NCBI GenBank assembly: GCA_964371945.1
Contig: CAYJPA010000017.1
Coordinates: forward strand, 8,671-72,670
DNA length: 64,000 nucleotides
Direction of reading: 5' to 3'
Source: CAYJPA01 sp964371945
GTDB lineage: Bacteria; Chloroflexota; Chloroflexia; Thermomicrobiales; UBA6265
Shown: positions 44,242 to 52,710 of the stretch, one piece after another
How the letters are laid out: each line of letters begins with the position of its first letter
Position numbering within the stretch: position 1 is the stretch's first letter
Notes under the pieces: generated by a model
Seen by the model: the letters and a program-made list of their open reading frames with translations, nothing else
Told to the model about the DNA's origin: nothing
Database searches by the model: none
Translations under genes and position numbers: made by a program

Positions 44242-46341
44242 TCAGCCTTGGTTCGCCCCCAGGCCGACTCGAATGCTTTCGTCGACCACCCAGCGGCCAT
44301 CCACTTCCACGAAGATCACATACATCGCGAAGTCCTGGACGATTTGTGGATCGGATGGATCAGCCAGGATCGCCACTCTGCCATCCGGTAGCAGGGTCGC
44401 AGTCTGGAAGTCCTGCAGAAGCCCAGGAAAGAGCCCGCCCAAGAACCAAGCCGCCACCTCAGCACCCTCATCGATCTGAGAGCGCACCCAATTCCTCCGG
44501 AAGAAGTCCTCAGTGAAGAAGCCCGTCGCATCTTCCTTCACGCCCGGTTTGAGGCAATCGTTTATCGCCTGAATCGTCGCAGAGATGCCGGACTTCGCGT
44601 CTTCGGATGCTTGTGCTCCACTCGGCAAATCGTCGTAATCGAGCCAGGCCTGGCTTCCAGACGAAAGTCCGTACTCTCCAGCCGACCGCTCCCTGCCCGG
44701 TCGATCGGAGATGGTGAATTCCGGTTCGCCGCCCAAAGACTCCCAATCGACCGGCGGCGGCGGAACGCACGCGGGAAGTCCAGAGAGATCAACCGGTACT
44801 GAGGAAGCCGTAGGAGTAGCGTCTGATGCTTTCAGCGCGATCAACGTACCGTCGCTGTCCGCTCCTCGAGTGACAAGCAGGCCATCCACGAGCAGCGGCG
44901 AGCGGGTGTTTGAGCTCCCGACGTACGCGCTCCAGAGTAATTCCGGATCGCTCTCAGCGCCTCCGTACCGATAGGCGAAGAGCGTACCCGCCCCATCCGA
45001 GTTGAAAATCATGTCGGACGTCACGGTCGCTTCGCCCCATTCGTCCGCGGCCAATTCGGCGATGATGCTGAGATCGTCACTCGAGAGAAGTTTGGTTTGA
45101 CCGCTCACCCGCGCGACAAGTATCTCGTTCGTGGCGGCGACGAGATCGATCGCCCAGGGCGACCCCATGCGCGCGAGCTCTATGCCGCTTCCGGCGTCAA
45201 GTTTGTACAGCCAGCAATGATCGACTGTCTCATCATATGGTTCGGTTCGGTTGTCGATGTCGCAGCTCGCGACGTAAACGCTACCGCCCACGATTGCCGG
45301 AGTTTCGATCGAGTTTCCGTCCGATTTGAAGTGCCAGGAGATCGAGCGAGTGGCGATGTCGATCGCGTACAAGACGCCGTCTCCAGCGGTGATGAGAACC
45401 AGTCCGTTCGCCACGGCCGGCGAGAATGGCGAAAGTAGACCGGAAACTTCTCGCTCAAGCGGCGTGCCGCCGCTTTCTTCACTCATTTTCCGAGTATCGA
45501 GATTCCACTTCTCTTTTCCACTGGCAGCGTCGATTGCATGCAGATGTTCGTCGCCGCCTAACAGATACAGTGTCCCGTCGACGACGACGGGTGATGTGTC
45601 GCGGGTTCCACCAATGTCGATCGACCACATCTTCATACCGGTTCCGGCACTAAGAGCGGTCAAAGCACCTTTTGATTCGTCCTCGAAAGTTGGGCTCGTG
45701 ACATAGACGGTTCCCGCGGCAACGATCAACGAAAAATCCGAGTACCACTCGTCAACCGATGTCGACCAGATTTGAGTTCCAGTAGTTGCGTCCCTCGCTT
45801 GCACCAAGAGCGGGGAGTTGCCGCCGTCGCTGTTGACGATCATGTAGATCACGCCGTCGGCGGCGATCATTGTGGAGATGAACGCTTCAGGCATCGCTTG
45901 CGACCACGCGATTTCCGGCACACTGATTGGTCCAGTCTGTGTCGAGATACCCGTCCGCGCGGCATCTTCGCGATACATCGCGACGGACTCGTTCGGTTCC
46001 TGCGTCGCCGAGATGACGGCGGGGCGACCCGTTCCACCTCCGCTTCTACCCCCACCTCCCGATGCGATGCTGCCGAGCAGCGCTACAAGGAGCACCACAA
46101 CAGTGATCGCCTGATAGGTCAACATCCGGTCCCACTGATGTCCGGCCGGTCGTCGTCGCCGGTGCGGTGCCACCGCCGGGGCTTGAATCCAACCGTGATG
46201 ACCGTTCAAAGTCGTTGCACCGGACACTTGTGTCGCTCGTTCCATGAGTTCACCTCGTAGTGCGCGCACAAAGCGCGGATTGGGCGGCGGCGCGTTGGCG
46301 AAGTCGTCCGGTGAGTACAGGAAATCTCGTTCGTTACTCAT
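44242..46341 (-). CDS. single-pass membrane protein with external PQQ-type propeller and NTF2-like tail; candidate anti-sigma/sensor
   Basis: 699 residues from ATG 46341, overlapping the ECF sigma stop by eight bases. Layout: ~72 cytoplasmic residues (NPRFVRALRGELMERA, then a basic HRRRR), one helix at ~74-93 (LTYQAITVVVLLVALLGSIA), a G-rich linker, then a propeller of repeated strands such as GVIYMIVNS, GTVYVTSP, GTLYLLGGDEHLHAIDAASG, KEKWNLDTR, GSVYVASC. The C-terminal ~130 residues (FFTEDFFRRNWVRS, LLPDGRVAILAD, YVIFVEVDGRWVVDES) look like an NTF2/SnoaL fold. No zinc-binding H-x3-C-x2-C anti-sigma motif. Gene overlap and topology suggest it binds or senses for the sigma factor; this is inference. 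Confidence 0.82.
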   Translation of the reverse strand: MSNERDFLYSPDDFANAPPPNPRFVRALRGELMERATQVSGATTLNGHHGWIQAPAVAPHRRRRPAGHQWDRMLTYQAITVVVLLVALLGSIASGGGGRSGGGTGRPAVISATQEPNESVAMYREDAARTGISTQTGPISVPEIAWSQAMPEAFISTMIAADGVIYMIVNSDGGNSPLLVQARDATTGTQIWSTSVDEWYSDFSLIVAAGTVYVTSPTFEDESKGALTALSAGTGMKMWSIDIGGTRDTSPVVVDGTLYLLGGDEHLHAIDAASGKEKWNLDTRKMSEESGGTPLEREVSGLLSPFSPAVANGLVLITAGDGVLYAIDIATRSISWHFKSDGNSIETPAIVGGSVYVASCDIDNRTEPYDETVDHCWLYKLDAGSGIELARMGSPWAIDLVAATNEILVARVSGQTKLLSSDDLSIIAELAADEWGEATVTSDMIFNSDGAGTLFAYRYGGAESDPELLWSAYVGSSNTRSPLLVDGLLVTRGADSDGTLIALKASDATPTASSVPVDLSGLPACVPPPPVDWESLGGEPEFTISDRPGRERSAGEYGLSSGSQAWLDYDDLPSGAQASEDAKSGISATIQAINDCLKPGVKEDATGFFTEDFFRRNWVRSQIDEGAEVAAWFLGGLFPGLLQDFQTATLLPDGRVAILADPSDPQIVQDFAMYVIFVEVDGRWVVDESIRVGLGANQG

Positions 46342-46954
46342 GGGAAGATTCCTTGTCGTTCGATGTCGCCTCTTGCCTCGGATTGAGCACTCTTCGCAAT
46401 CGCTGGATCGCCCGGTGCTGCGTGATGCGGATCGCCCCGGGACTGCGTCCGAGCGCCGCCGCAATCTCTGGACCATTCAGTCCTGTCAATCGCAGTTCCA
46501 TCACTCGTTGTTGATCGGTCGTGAGCGCTCCGATTGCGGACCGAAGCCGCCGCGCTTCGTCGCGTGCAACCGCCTGCTCGTCCGGCAATGGATCCCGATC
46601 GATCACCTGGTTCGCCGCCTCGAGCGACTCTTCCGGTCGCCGTTGCCGGCTCCGGAATTGATCGAACACCGCGTTGTGCGCGATCGCGAACAACCAGGAT
46701 CGGAACGGCTTTTCCCGCGGATTGAACGAGTGCAACGCCGCCAACGCATTGAAAAAGGTCGTGCTGGTCGCATCCTCCGCCGCGGGAACGCTTTGGAGCC
46801 GGCGATAACACACGCGGTAAACAGGATCGACGTAACGATCGTAGAGATCGGCGAACGCCTTGGGATCGGCCTGCGCCCTGCGCACGAGAACGGCATCGTC
46901 GACCGGTGCACCGGTCTCGATGTTCGCTTGACGCTTGGCCCTTCGACTGATCAC
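46334..46954 (-). CDS. ECF-type RNA polymerase sigma factor
   Basis: 206 residues. Region 2: DPKAFADLYDRYVDPVYRVC, AAEDATSTTFFNALAALHSF, PFRSWLFAIAHNAVFDQFRS. Region 4: IGALTTDQQRVMELRLTGLN then GPEIAAALGRSPGAIRITQHRAIQRLRRVL. The linker between them is short, as in ECF factors. It directs transcription of an unknown regulon and probably itself: a GTAAC-N16-CGTA element lies at 47012-47036 on the same strand. Overlaps the downstream membrane propeller gene. Confidence 0.93.
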   Translation of the reverse strand: MISRRAKRQANIETGAPVDDAVLVRRAQADPKAFADLYDRYVDPVYRVCYRRLQSVPAAEDATSTTFFNALAALHSFNPREKPFRSWLFAIAHNAVFDQFRSRQRRPEESLEAANQVIDRDPLPDEQAVARDEARRLRSAIGALTTDQQRVMELRLTGLNGPEIAAALGRSPGAIRITQHRAIQRLRRVLNPRQEATSNDKESSHE

Positions 46955-47011
46955 AGGTGGTTCAGTCCGTACTCCTCGCCGCGCGGCTGATTCGCAACGT
47001 CTGCATTGTTC

Positions 47012-47036
47012 TACGCGCCAGGTCGCAAAGTGTTAC
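47012..47036 (-). promoter_or_regulatory. possible ECF autoregulatory promoter
   Basis: Minus strand GTAAC, 16 bases, CGTA, about 58 bases upstream of the sigma factor start. GTAAC/CGT hexamers are typical of several ECF groups, but the group of this factor is not known. Confidence 0.35.
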
Positions 47037-47060
47037 TCGGAGGCAGAACGGTCGTTCAGC

Positions 47061-47090
47061 TTGACACGACCCCCGGCGCTCACGTAGCGT
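47061..47090 (+). promoter_or_regulatory. promoter of the tyrS leader
   Basis: TTGACA, 18-base spacer, TAGCGT. Transcription would begin at about 47097, i.e. on or next to the ATG of a small ORF, leaving a ~240-base leader before tyrS. Confidence 0.6.
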
Positions 47091-47097
47091 ACGACCC

Positions 47098-47223
47098 ATG
47101 AAACGCATGCATGAGGAGACAACCCAGCAGCTCGCGACGACCCAGGCAATTGCCGCGGTCAACGCCGGCTGCTGTCTGTACGTGAAGAGCTCGAAACAGT
47201 GCCGGCACATCCAGGGAGGCTAA
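47098..47223 (+). CDS. possible leaderless 41-residue leader ORF upstream of tyrS
   Basis: Reads MKRMHEETTQQLATTQAIAA, then VNAGCCLYVKSSKQC and RHIQGG, stop TAA. No SD precedes it, but the ATG coincides with the predicted transcription start, so leaderless translation is possible. It has one Tyr codon and a C-C/C/H cluster. Its end lies inside the 47196-47251 hairpin. May be a regulatory leader peptide, a small protein, or an accident. Confidence 0.35.
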   Translation: MKRMHEETTQQLATTQAIAAVNAGCCLYVKSSKQCRHIQGG

Positions 47224-47251
47224 CCGTTAGGTTCTCTCCATCCGGCACTGT
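47196..47251 (+). ncRNA. structured leader of tyrS: long hairpin
   Basis: Ten-base perfect outer stem ACAGTGCCGG (47196-47205) / CCGGCACTGT (47242-47251). Inside, GGGAG can pair with CTCTC and CTAA with TTAG. It ends two bases before the terminator hairpin. The GTGCC in its 5' arm could alternatively pair with GGCAC of the terminator, a possible antiterminator switch. Confidence 0.5.
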
Positions 47252-47253
47252 CA

Positions 47254-47284
47254 GACCGAGGCACATGCCTCGGTCGTTTTGTGT
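47254..47284 (+). terminator. intrinsic terminator/attenuator upstream of tyrS
   Basis: Nine-base perfect stem GACCGAGGC / GCCTCGGTC with loop ACAT, followed by GTTTTGTGT. It lies between the leader promoter and tyrS, 60 bases before the start codon, so it must be read through or switched for tyrS expression from that promoter. Confidence 0.8.
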
Positions 47285-47338
47285 CTATTCAGTACTCATG
47301 ATTGACCGCTCGCGCCTTCGAGCGACGAAAGGACAAAA

Positions 47339-48649
47339 ATGACCGCCAGTCAGCCAGTCGATGCCGCGCAAGCAGCTCGAGAGCGCCACGACAATCCGAT
47401 CGATTACTTCAAAAGCCGCGGCTACCTGCAAGACGTCACCGACGAAACAGCGTTGCGCGCAGCATTCGACAAAGGTGTTGTCACCGCGTACATCGGGTAC
47501 GACCCGACGGCGCCGTCGCTCCACGTCGGCAACCTGCTCGGCATCATGATGCTCGCTTCGCTGCAACGCTTCGGCCACCGGCCGATCGCGCTCGCCGGCG
47601 GCGGCACCACCATGGTCGGCGATCCGTCGGGCAAGACGTCCACTCGGACCGTGCTCGCGGTCGAAACGATCCAGGAAAACCTCAGATCGATCATCAAGCA
47701 GTTCGACCGCTACATCGATTTCGCGGGTGGCCGCTTTGCCGACAACACACCTGCCGCGTTGCTCGTGAACAACGCCGATTGGCTGCTGCAGCTCAGGTAC
47801 ATCGAATTCCTGCGCGACATCGGTCGCCACTTCTCGGTGAACGAGATGCTCGCCGCGGAGACCTACAAACAGCGTCTGGAAACAACCGGTCTCAATTTCG
47901 TCGAATTCAATTATCGGATCGTGCAGGCTTACGACTTCCTGCATCTTTTCCGAACGCACGGCTGCACGCTGCAAATGGGCGGCTCGGATCAATGGGGCAA
48001 CATCGTCGCCGGCGTCGATCTCATCCGCCGGGTAGTCGGAGGCGAAGCCTTCGGACTCGTCAGTCCGTTGCTGACCACCGCGTCGGGCGACAAAATGGGC
48101 AAATCCGAGGGAAATTCGGTTTGGCTCGATCCGGTGATGACCCCGCCATACGACTACTACCAGTTCTGGATCAACACCGACGATCAGGATGTCGCCCGGT
48201 TCCTACGCCTCTATACCTTCCTGCCGGATGCGACGATTTCGGAATTGATCCGAGTCGAAGGTGAGGCGCTACGCGAAGCGAAGCACGTCCTCGCATTCGA
48301 AACGACCAAACTAACGCACGGCGAGGCGGCCGCGCTCGAGGCAGAGGCGGCCTCGAAAGCGCTCTTTGTCCGAGGAGGCGCCTCCGCCAGCGGTTGGGAG
48401 CACGATCCAAACCTGCCGACAACCGAGATTCCCTGGGCGGAGCTCTCGGCGGGATTGAACATCTCCGACCTTTTCATCAAGGCGGGGTTGTGCATATCTC
48501 GCGGCGACGCCCGCCGCCTTGCGGAACAGGGCGGGCTTTCGATCAACGAAGTGAAAGTCGACAACGTCGATCTACCGTACGAATTGACCGACAAGCCCGT
48601 TTTGCTGCGGGTCGGCAAAAAACGATTCCGCAGAGTCGTCGCCGTATAG
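47339..48649 (+). CDS. tyrS: tyrosyl-tRNA synthetase
   Basis: 436 residues. Class I synthetase charging tRNA-Tyr. The tyrosine pocket and HIGH-like motif are in AYIGYDPTAPSLHVGNLLG, followed by GGGTTMVGDPSGKT; NYRIVQAYDFLHLF and LQMGGSDQWGNIVAGVDLIR follow. The KMSKS loop appears as KMGKSEGNSVW. The C-terminal S4 RNA-binding domain is intact (LCISRGDARRLAEQGGLSIN). SD GAAAGGAC precedes the ATG. Expression probably depends on the structured leader at 47097-47338. Confidence 0.96.
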   Translation: MTASQPVDAAQAARERHDNPIDYFKSRGYLQDVTDETALRAAFDKGVVTAYIGYDPTAPSLHVGNLLGIMMLASLQRFGHRPIALAGGGTTMVGDPSGKTSTRTVLAVETIQENLRSIIKQFDRYIDFAGGRFADNTPAALLVNNADWLLQLRYIEFLRDIGRHFSVNEMLAAETYKQRLETTGLNFVEFNYRIVQAYDFLHLFRTHGCTLQMGGSDQWGNIVAGVDLIRRVVGGEAFGLVSPLLTTASGDKMGKSEGNSVWLDPVMTPPYDYYQFWINTDDQDVARFLRLYTFLPDATISELIRVEGEALREAKHVLAFETTKLTHGEAAALEAEAASKALFVRGGASASGWEHDPNLPTTEIPWAELSAGLNISDLFIKAGLCISRGDARRLAEQGGLSINEVKVDNVDLPYELTDKPVLLRVGKKRFRRVVAV

Positions 48650-49146
48650 CGGCGTCGCAGAGTGAACATCCCGCCGATCGCCGCTCAACGGAAGATGGCC
48701 TGCTCTTCGGGAAGTTGCCAAATCGCGGCAATCTGTCGGCTGCCCCAAAGCGGCGTTCCGAAACGTTGTCCGTTGCCGAAAGTCGGGCTCAGTCCTGGAA
48801 GGACCGGGTACCACTTGGGAGCGGATTAGCACGGTCACTTATGGTTGATGAAGAAATGATTCGGCAGACTGGACGGCAGCTCCTGCTTAGCCCTGGAAGG
48901 GCTTTGTCGGCGCAGCCCGGTCAATTCATTGCCGGGCGGTCGACCCAAATTACCAAGCTGATTGAGCAACACCCATCAGCGCCGCGCGATGCTGCGGGCG
49001 ATGATGACGAAAGCCGCTTTAACGCTGCCATTGCCCCACCGTGTAGGCGCATAACCGCTGAGGTCAAGCACCGGCATGCGATCGGCGTCGTGGACCTAAT
49101 TCCATCGAAAGAAGATTGTACGTGCCGCTTTCCCCGAGCAGCTGCG
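48650..49146. other. ~500-base gap after tyrS
   Basis: No gene, RNA or convincing terminator recognised. Open frames here (for example + strand 48841-49260) have no recognisable protein character. Could be decayed sequence. Confidence 0.4.
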
Positions 49147-49692
49147 CTACTCCGTCGCCCTCGCCACCCATCCCAGATTTACTTCAGGAATACCACGCTG
49201 ACTGAGAAAGAGCGACAACTGCGCGGCGTGCTCCTGCACGTGGCGCATGTTGTAGATCTGTAGCTCCACAAAGCTTGCCGGAAGTCCTCCCATCCACCGG
49301 TAGCTCACGGTTCGGCGCGCGTCCTCCGCGGTCAGCCCGGCGAGCGTCGACTTGCACCGGTCGCGTATGGCCGCCAGATGCGAGCGCAACTCTTCCTTCG
49401 TATAGCGGCGCTCTGGCAGAGCTTCGTAACCCGCGAGATCGGTCCGCGGGAAGGATGCGAGCGAAACGAACTCGTCGTATTGGACGGCGGCGAAGTAGAA
49501 GTCGAGCCAGATCAGCGTGTGGTGCGCCACCTGCCAGAACTCGCCAAACTCGGGAGGAAGCTCCGACGGTGGTGGACTTGTCCAAACGCGCTCCGACCAT
49601 TGCTTTGCCGGACAAGCGACAAGCACTCGATCCAGCACATCGATTGCCGCCCCCAACTGCCGCCAGAGCACCGTTCCGATTGGTGTGTCCAT
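49147..49692 (-). CDS. DinB-like metal-binding protein
   Basis: 181 residues, with GGGGGG seven bases before the ATG. Shows FGEFWQVAHHTLIWLDFYF, the first histidine of the DinB metal site, and EELRSHLAAIRDRC. YNMRHVQEHAAQLSLFL near the end gives the H-x3-H pair. This is the four-helix DinB/YfiT fold; members use metal and often a low-molecular-weight thiol. Substrate unknown. A second, shorter DinB-like gene is at 28810. Confidence 0.83.
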   Translation of the reverse strand: MDTPIGTVLWRQLGAAIDVLDRVLVACPAKQWSERVWTSPPPSELPPEFGEFWQVAHHTLIWLDFYFAAVQYDEFVSLASFPRTDLAGYEALPERRYTKEELRSHLAAIRDRCKSTLAGLTAEDARRTVSYRWMGGLPASFVELQIYNMRHVQEHAAQLSLFLSQRGIPEVNLGWVARATE

Positions 49693-49809
49693 TCACGGTC
49701 CCCCCCTGTACCAATGTCATCGCCGTCGAGGAGCATTTTTGCGTGCTCCGCGCTGAGCTCGCGAGGCACAGCGAGCCGGCTCACGGAGTCCGGGAGCGGA
49801 CGATGCAGG

Positions 49810-50358
49810 CTAACCGGTGCAAAGCCCGTCTGAGCAGATTTGCCCGGGGTTGCAGCAGGTGCATATGCCGGCGGACGGTACGTTCGAGCACCCAAACGTA
49901 CCTTCTAAGCAACGGACGCACTGCCCGCCCGAGGCGCCACAGCAGAGGGGCGTTCCCTGGCCGGTCAAGGCCGGGGTGCCCGCGCCGCAACAGGTGGCGG
50001 TCAGCCGATCGAATCCCGTGCCGGCATAGGACGAGCCGGCGGGGCAGTAATCGACGCATGTGCTCGTTTCACACAGTTGTCCGACGCCGCGGCAGGTCCC
50101 GCCGCAAGCGGTTGTCCCGCCCGCGCAGACGCACTTTTGGCGACCAGTGGCGTCTCGCGGCGAGCATGTGCTCGAGCAACAATCGCCCGCTTTTCGGCAG
50201 ATGGTTCCGATGGAGCGGCAAACCGCCGCCGCTTCCGCGTCTGTCGCGTTCACTCCGAACGCAAGCGCAGTCCCTCCAAGGAGACGCCTGAGGAGCCGGC
50301 GCCTGGTTTGGGCGGACGCGATCTCGCGGGCAAACCGGTCAAACTGAGAACCATCCAC
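49810..50358 (-). CDS. secreted cysteine-rich protein with twin-arginine-like leader
   Basis: 182 residues from a GTG at 50358, chosen because GGAGGGG lies six bases upstream; the open frame to 50445 is non-coding in character. The leader DGSQFDRFAREIASAQTRRR followed by LLRRLLGGTALAFGVNATDA is the type seen in Thermomicrobiales secreted proteins, with an RRR cluster and hydrophobic stretch. The mature part has 24 cysteines in repeated C-C/C-x-x-C blocks (CRKAGDCCSSTC, CCGAGTP, CTCCNPGQIC), so a disulfide-knit or metal-binding surface protein. No function known. Confidence 0.8.
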   Translation of the reverse strand: MDGSQFDRFAREIASAQTRRRLLRRLLGGTALAFGVNATDAEAAAVCRSIGTICRKAGDCCSSTCSPRDATGRQKCVCAGGTTACGGTCRGVGQLCETSTCVDYCPAGSSYAGTGFDRLTATCCGAGTPALTGQGTPLCCGASGGQCVRCLEGTFGCSNVPSAGICTCCNPGQICSDGLCTG

Positions 50359-50588
50359 GAGATACCCCTCCGCTGACGCGGCAGAACGCTCCGCGTGTGA
50401 AAACCAACTGAATGAAGTCGCCGGATTCCGCAACAGGTTTCGCACAACAGCTAAGAAGTCAATCAGACCGTGAGTGCTAATCCTTGGAATAGGTTCCTAT
50501 AACCAAAACATGCAATCCTTGATATCGTTTCTGGACCCGCGCTTCATCCTTAGGTCCCGCATCGCCCTTCGCGCCATTGGGGTGCTCC

Positions 50589-52088
50589 ATGGAGACGGCC
50601 TATCTCACCAAATCGGATTACCTCAATCACCGCGTTTGCCCCGGGTACTGCTGGCTCAAAAGGCACCGGCCCGAGCTCGTTCTTGTCGAAGATGACTCAA
50701 TCACGAGGCGCCGGTTGCTTTTTGGCAACCGCATCGATAAGTTGGCGCGGTCGCGTTATCCGTCCGGTAAAACCGTCGAAACCCCTGACGTCGATTCGGC
50801 GGCCGCGGAGACTCGAGGACTCATGCTGCAGCCCGATGTCGACGTCATCTTCCAAGCCGCCGTAGTAAGCGACGCGGGATTCGTCGCGCGTGCGGACATC
50901 CTGGCTCGGGACGGAGAAAGCTGGCGACTCATAGAGGTGAAGAGCGCAACCTCGATCGATGCGGATCATATTGCCGACGCGACCTTCCAGGCGTTGGCGT
51001 TCGAAGCCGCGGAATACGCGATTTCTAGCGTTTCGCTGCTCCATTTGAGCAAGGATTACCGCCGGTCAGGAGTCGTCGACCGCCAATTGCTCTTCGCTGA
51101 AGATGACATCACCGCCAAAATCGACAAACTGAAACCGGTTGTTCACTCAGAAATGGATGCAGCGCTCATCATGCTGCGATCGAACCAACAACCGTCCACG
51201 TGCGGTTGCATTCGCAAGACAAGATCGAACCATTGCCCAACATTTAGACATTTCCATCCGACCCATCCCGTGTCCGGCAGCGTTTACGAGATTCAGGGGC
51301 TCAGGGTCAAAAAACTGGCCGAGCTGCTTGACCGCGGGATTTTGATGCTCTCCGAAATGCCCGACGACATCGAACTTTCGGCCGGGCAGCGCCTTCAAGT
51401 GACAGTTCACCGTTCCGGGAAGGCCCTTGTCGATCGCGCGGGTCTGGCGTCACTTCTTGCGCGATGCGCCTTCCCGCTCTACTTCCTCGATTACGAATCG
51501 TCTTCCGTTCCAATTCCGATGTACGACGGGTGTTGGCCGTACCAGCAGGTGCCATTTCAGTATTCGCTTCACATCGTTCACGCGAACGGAGAGCAGCTCC
51601 ACCGGGAGCTCCTTGCGACCGAGCGTGGCATCAACCCGCTGTTCCAGCTCTTCCGGCAATTGCAGTCGGAGATCGGCGCCGAAGGCGCCATCGTGGTGTG
51701 GAATGCGTCATTCGAGCGAGCACGCAACAAGGAGGCCGCGCGTTGCGTCGTTGAGGCCGCGCAATTCCTGGAGAATCTCAATGAGCGGATGGTGGATCTG
51801 ATGGAAGCCGTAAGCAAGCACAACTACGTCCAACCCGATTTCCGGGGCAGCGCCTCGATCAAAGCAGTGCTGCCGGTGGCAGCTCCGGATCTTTCATACA
51901 GAACATTGGACATTCAGGACGGAGCGTCCGCCAGCGAACGATGGCTGGCCTGCATGATCGACGAGGTTTCCGATGCTGAACGTGAAACAGCGTTTAGCGC
52001 GTTACGGGACTATTGCAGGCTCGATACCCTCGCGATGGTGCGCGTCTGGCGGCATCTGAATGAGCTCCTCCAGACCTCTCATTCCTGA
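50589..52088 (+). CDS. DUF2779-type protein: Cas4-like Fe-S nuclease half plus DEDD-exonuclease-like half
   Basis: 499 residues from ATG 50589. N-half resembles Cas4/AddB PD-(D/E)xK nucleases: RVCPGYCWLKRHRP, FVARADILARDGESWRLIEVKSAT (D...E-x-K) and a late cysteine set C-G-C-(8)-C at CGCIRKTRSNHC, enough for a 4Fe-4S cluster with the N-terminal cysteine. C-half is a predicted RNase H-like/DEDD nuclease: PLYFLDYESSSVPIPMY (D-x-E), AIVVWNASFERARNKE, LRDYCRLDTLAMVRVWRHL. Both nuclease centres look intact. Biological role unknown; DNA repair or defence are options. No cas genes nearby. Confidence 0.82.
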   Translation: METAYLTKSDYLNHRVCPGYCWLKRHRPELVLVEDDSITRRRLLFGNRIDKLARSRYPSGKTVETPDVDSAAAETRGLMLQPDVDVIFQAAVVSDAGFVARADILARDGESWRLIEVKSATSIDADHIADATFQALAFEAAEYAISSVSLLHLSKDYRRSGVVDRQLLFAEDDITAKIDKLKPVVHSEMDAALIMLRSNQQPSTCGCIRKTRSNHCPTFRHFHPTHPVSGSVYEIQGLRVKKLAELLDRGILMLSEMPDDIELSAGQRLQVTVHRSGKALVDRAGLASLLARCAFPLYFLDYESSSVPIPMYDGCWPYQQVPFQYSLHIVHANGEQLHRELLATERGINPLFQLFRQLQSEIGAEGAIVVWNASFERARNKEAARCVVEAAQFLENLNERMVDLMEAVSKHNYVQPDFRGSASIKAVLPVAAPDLSYRTLDIQDGASASERWLACMIDEVSDAERETAFSALRDYCRLDTLAMVRVWRHLNELLQTSHS

Positions 52089-52128
52089 AGCAGTTCCAAG
52101 CTCTGGCTTGAGCGGCGAATGCTCGACT

Positions 52129-52572
52129 CTACCGGATCGACGCGATGAGTGAATTCAGATATGGGATGGTCATGTTTGACATGGACACGCCATAGATGAA
52201 CGAGGCGATCACGCCTACAGCCAGGCTGATCTGGATGAGACCATGATCCCATCGCCTACGCAGAATGTTGATAAACCCGAGCCCGATCGCCGCGCCACCA
52301 AAAATCATCGGGAAGCAGAAAACGGAGGACAGGATCAATGCATAGGCGAGCGAAACGGTTCTTAGCGGCCGCCGGCTTCCACGCCGGCCACGACTGGCGG
52401 CAACCTCTGCGGGCGTCGCCACGAATCGATTGACGACATTTCGGTCGGTTGCCCAGCACGAGAAGGCGGCATGTTGATCCCGCTCCCATTGCTCGAGATT
52501 GTCCCAATTCTCGCGGACATAACGATCGTATCCGGCCGCTTGTTGTTCGAATACGTTGATCGCTGTTGCCAT
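52129..52572 (-). CDS. hypothetical small membrane protein
   Basis: 147 residues from ATG 52572 (GGAAGG upstream). The first ~75 residues are soluble and charged (RENWDNLEQWERDQHAAFSC). Two to three helices follow: VSLAYALILSSVFCFPMIFG, GGAAIGLGFINIL, LIQISLAVGVIASFIYGVS. No family recognised; DUF4190-like membrane hairpins have a similar look. Ends near the DUF2779 gene on the opposite strand. Confidence 0.6.
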   Translation of the reverse strand: MATAINVFEQQAAGYDRYVRENWDNLEQWERDQHAAFSCWATDRNVVNRFVATPAEVAASRGRRGSRRPLRTVSLAYALILSSVFCFPMIFGGAAIGLGFINILRRRWDHGLIQISLAVGVIASFIYGVSMSNMTIPYLNSLIASIR

Positions 52573-52710
52573 TTCAATCGCCTTCCATCGCCGGATGACC
52601 CATTCCGATGGTCTCATCCTAATCACGGTCGGGGGTATGACCAAGGACCAAATGGTGGGGTGACCTTCGGGACATTCATCCCGGTGCCAATTTGGGCGGA
52701 TTTTCGTGGC

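Noticed and set aside
47097..47338. T-box riboswitch upstream of tyrS
   Set aside because: No TGGNACCGCG-type antiterminator sequence and no Stem I landmarks, although a UAC triplet and a terminator are present.
48394..49263. 289-residue plus-strand open frame across the tyrS 3' end and gap
   Set aside because: First part is tyrS in another frame; the rest has no recognisable domain.
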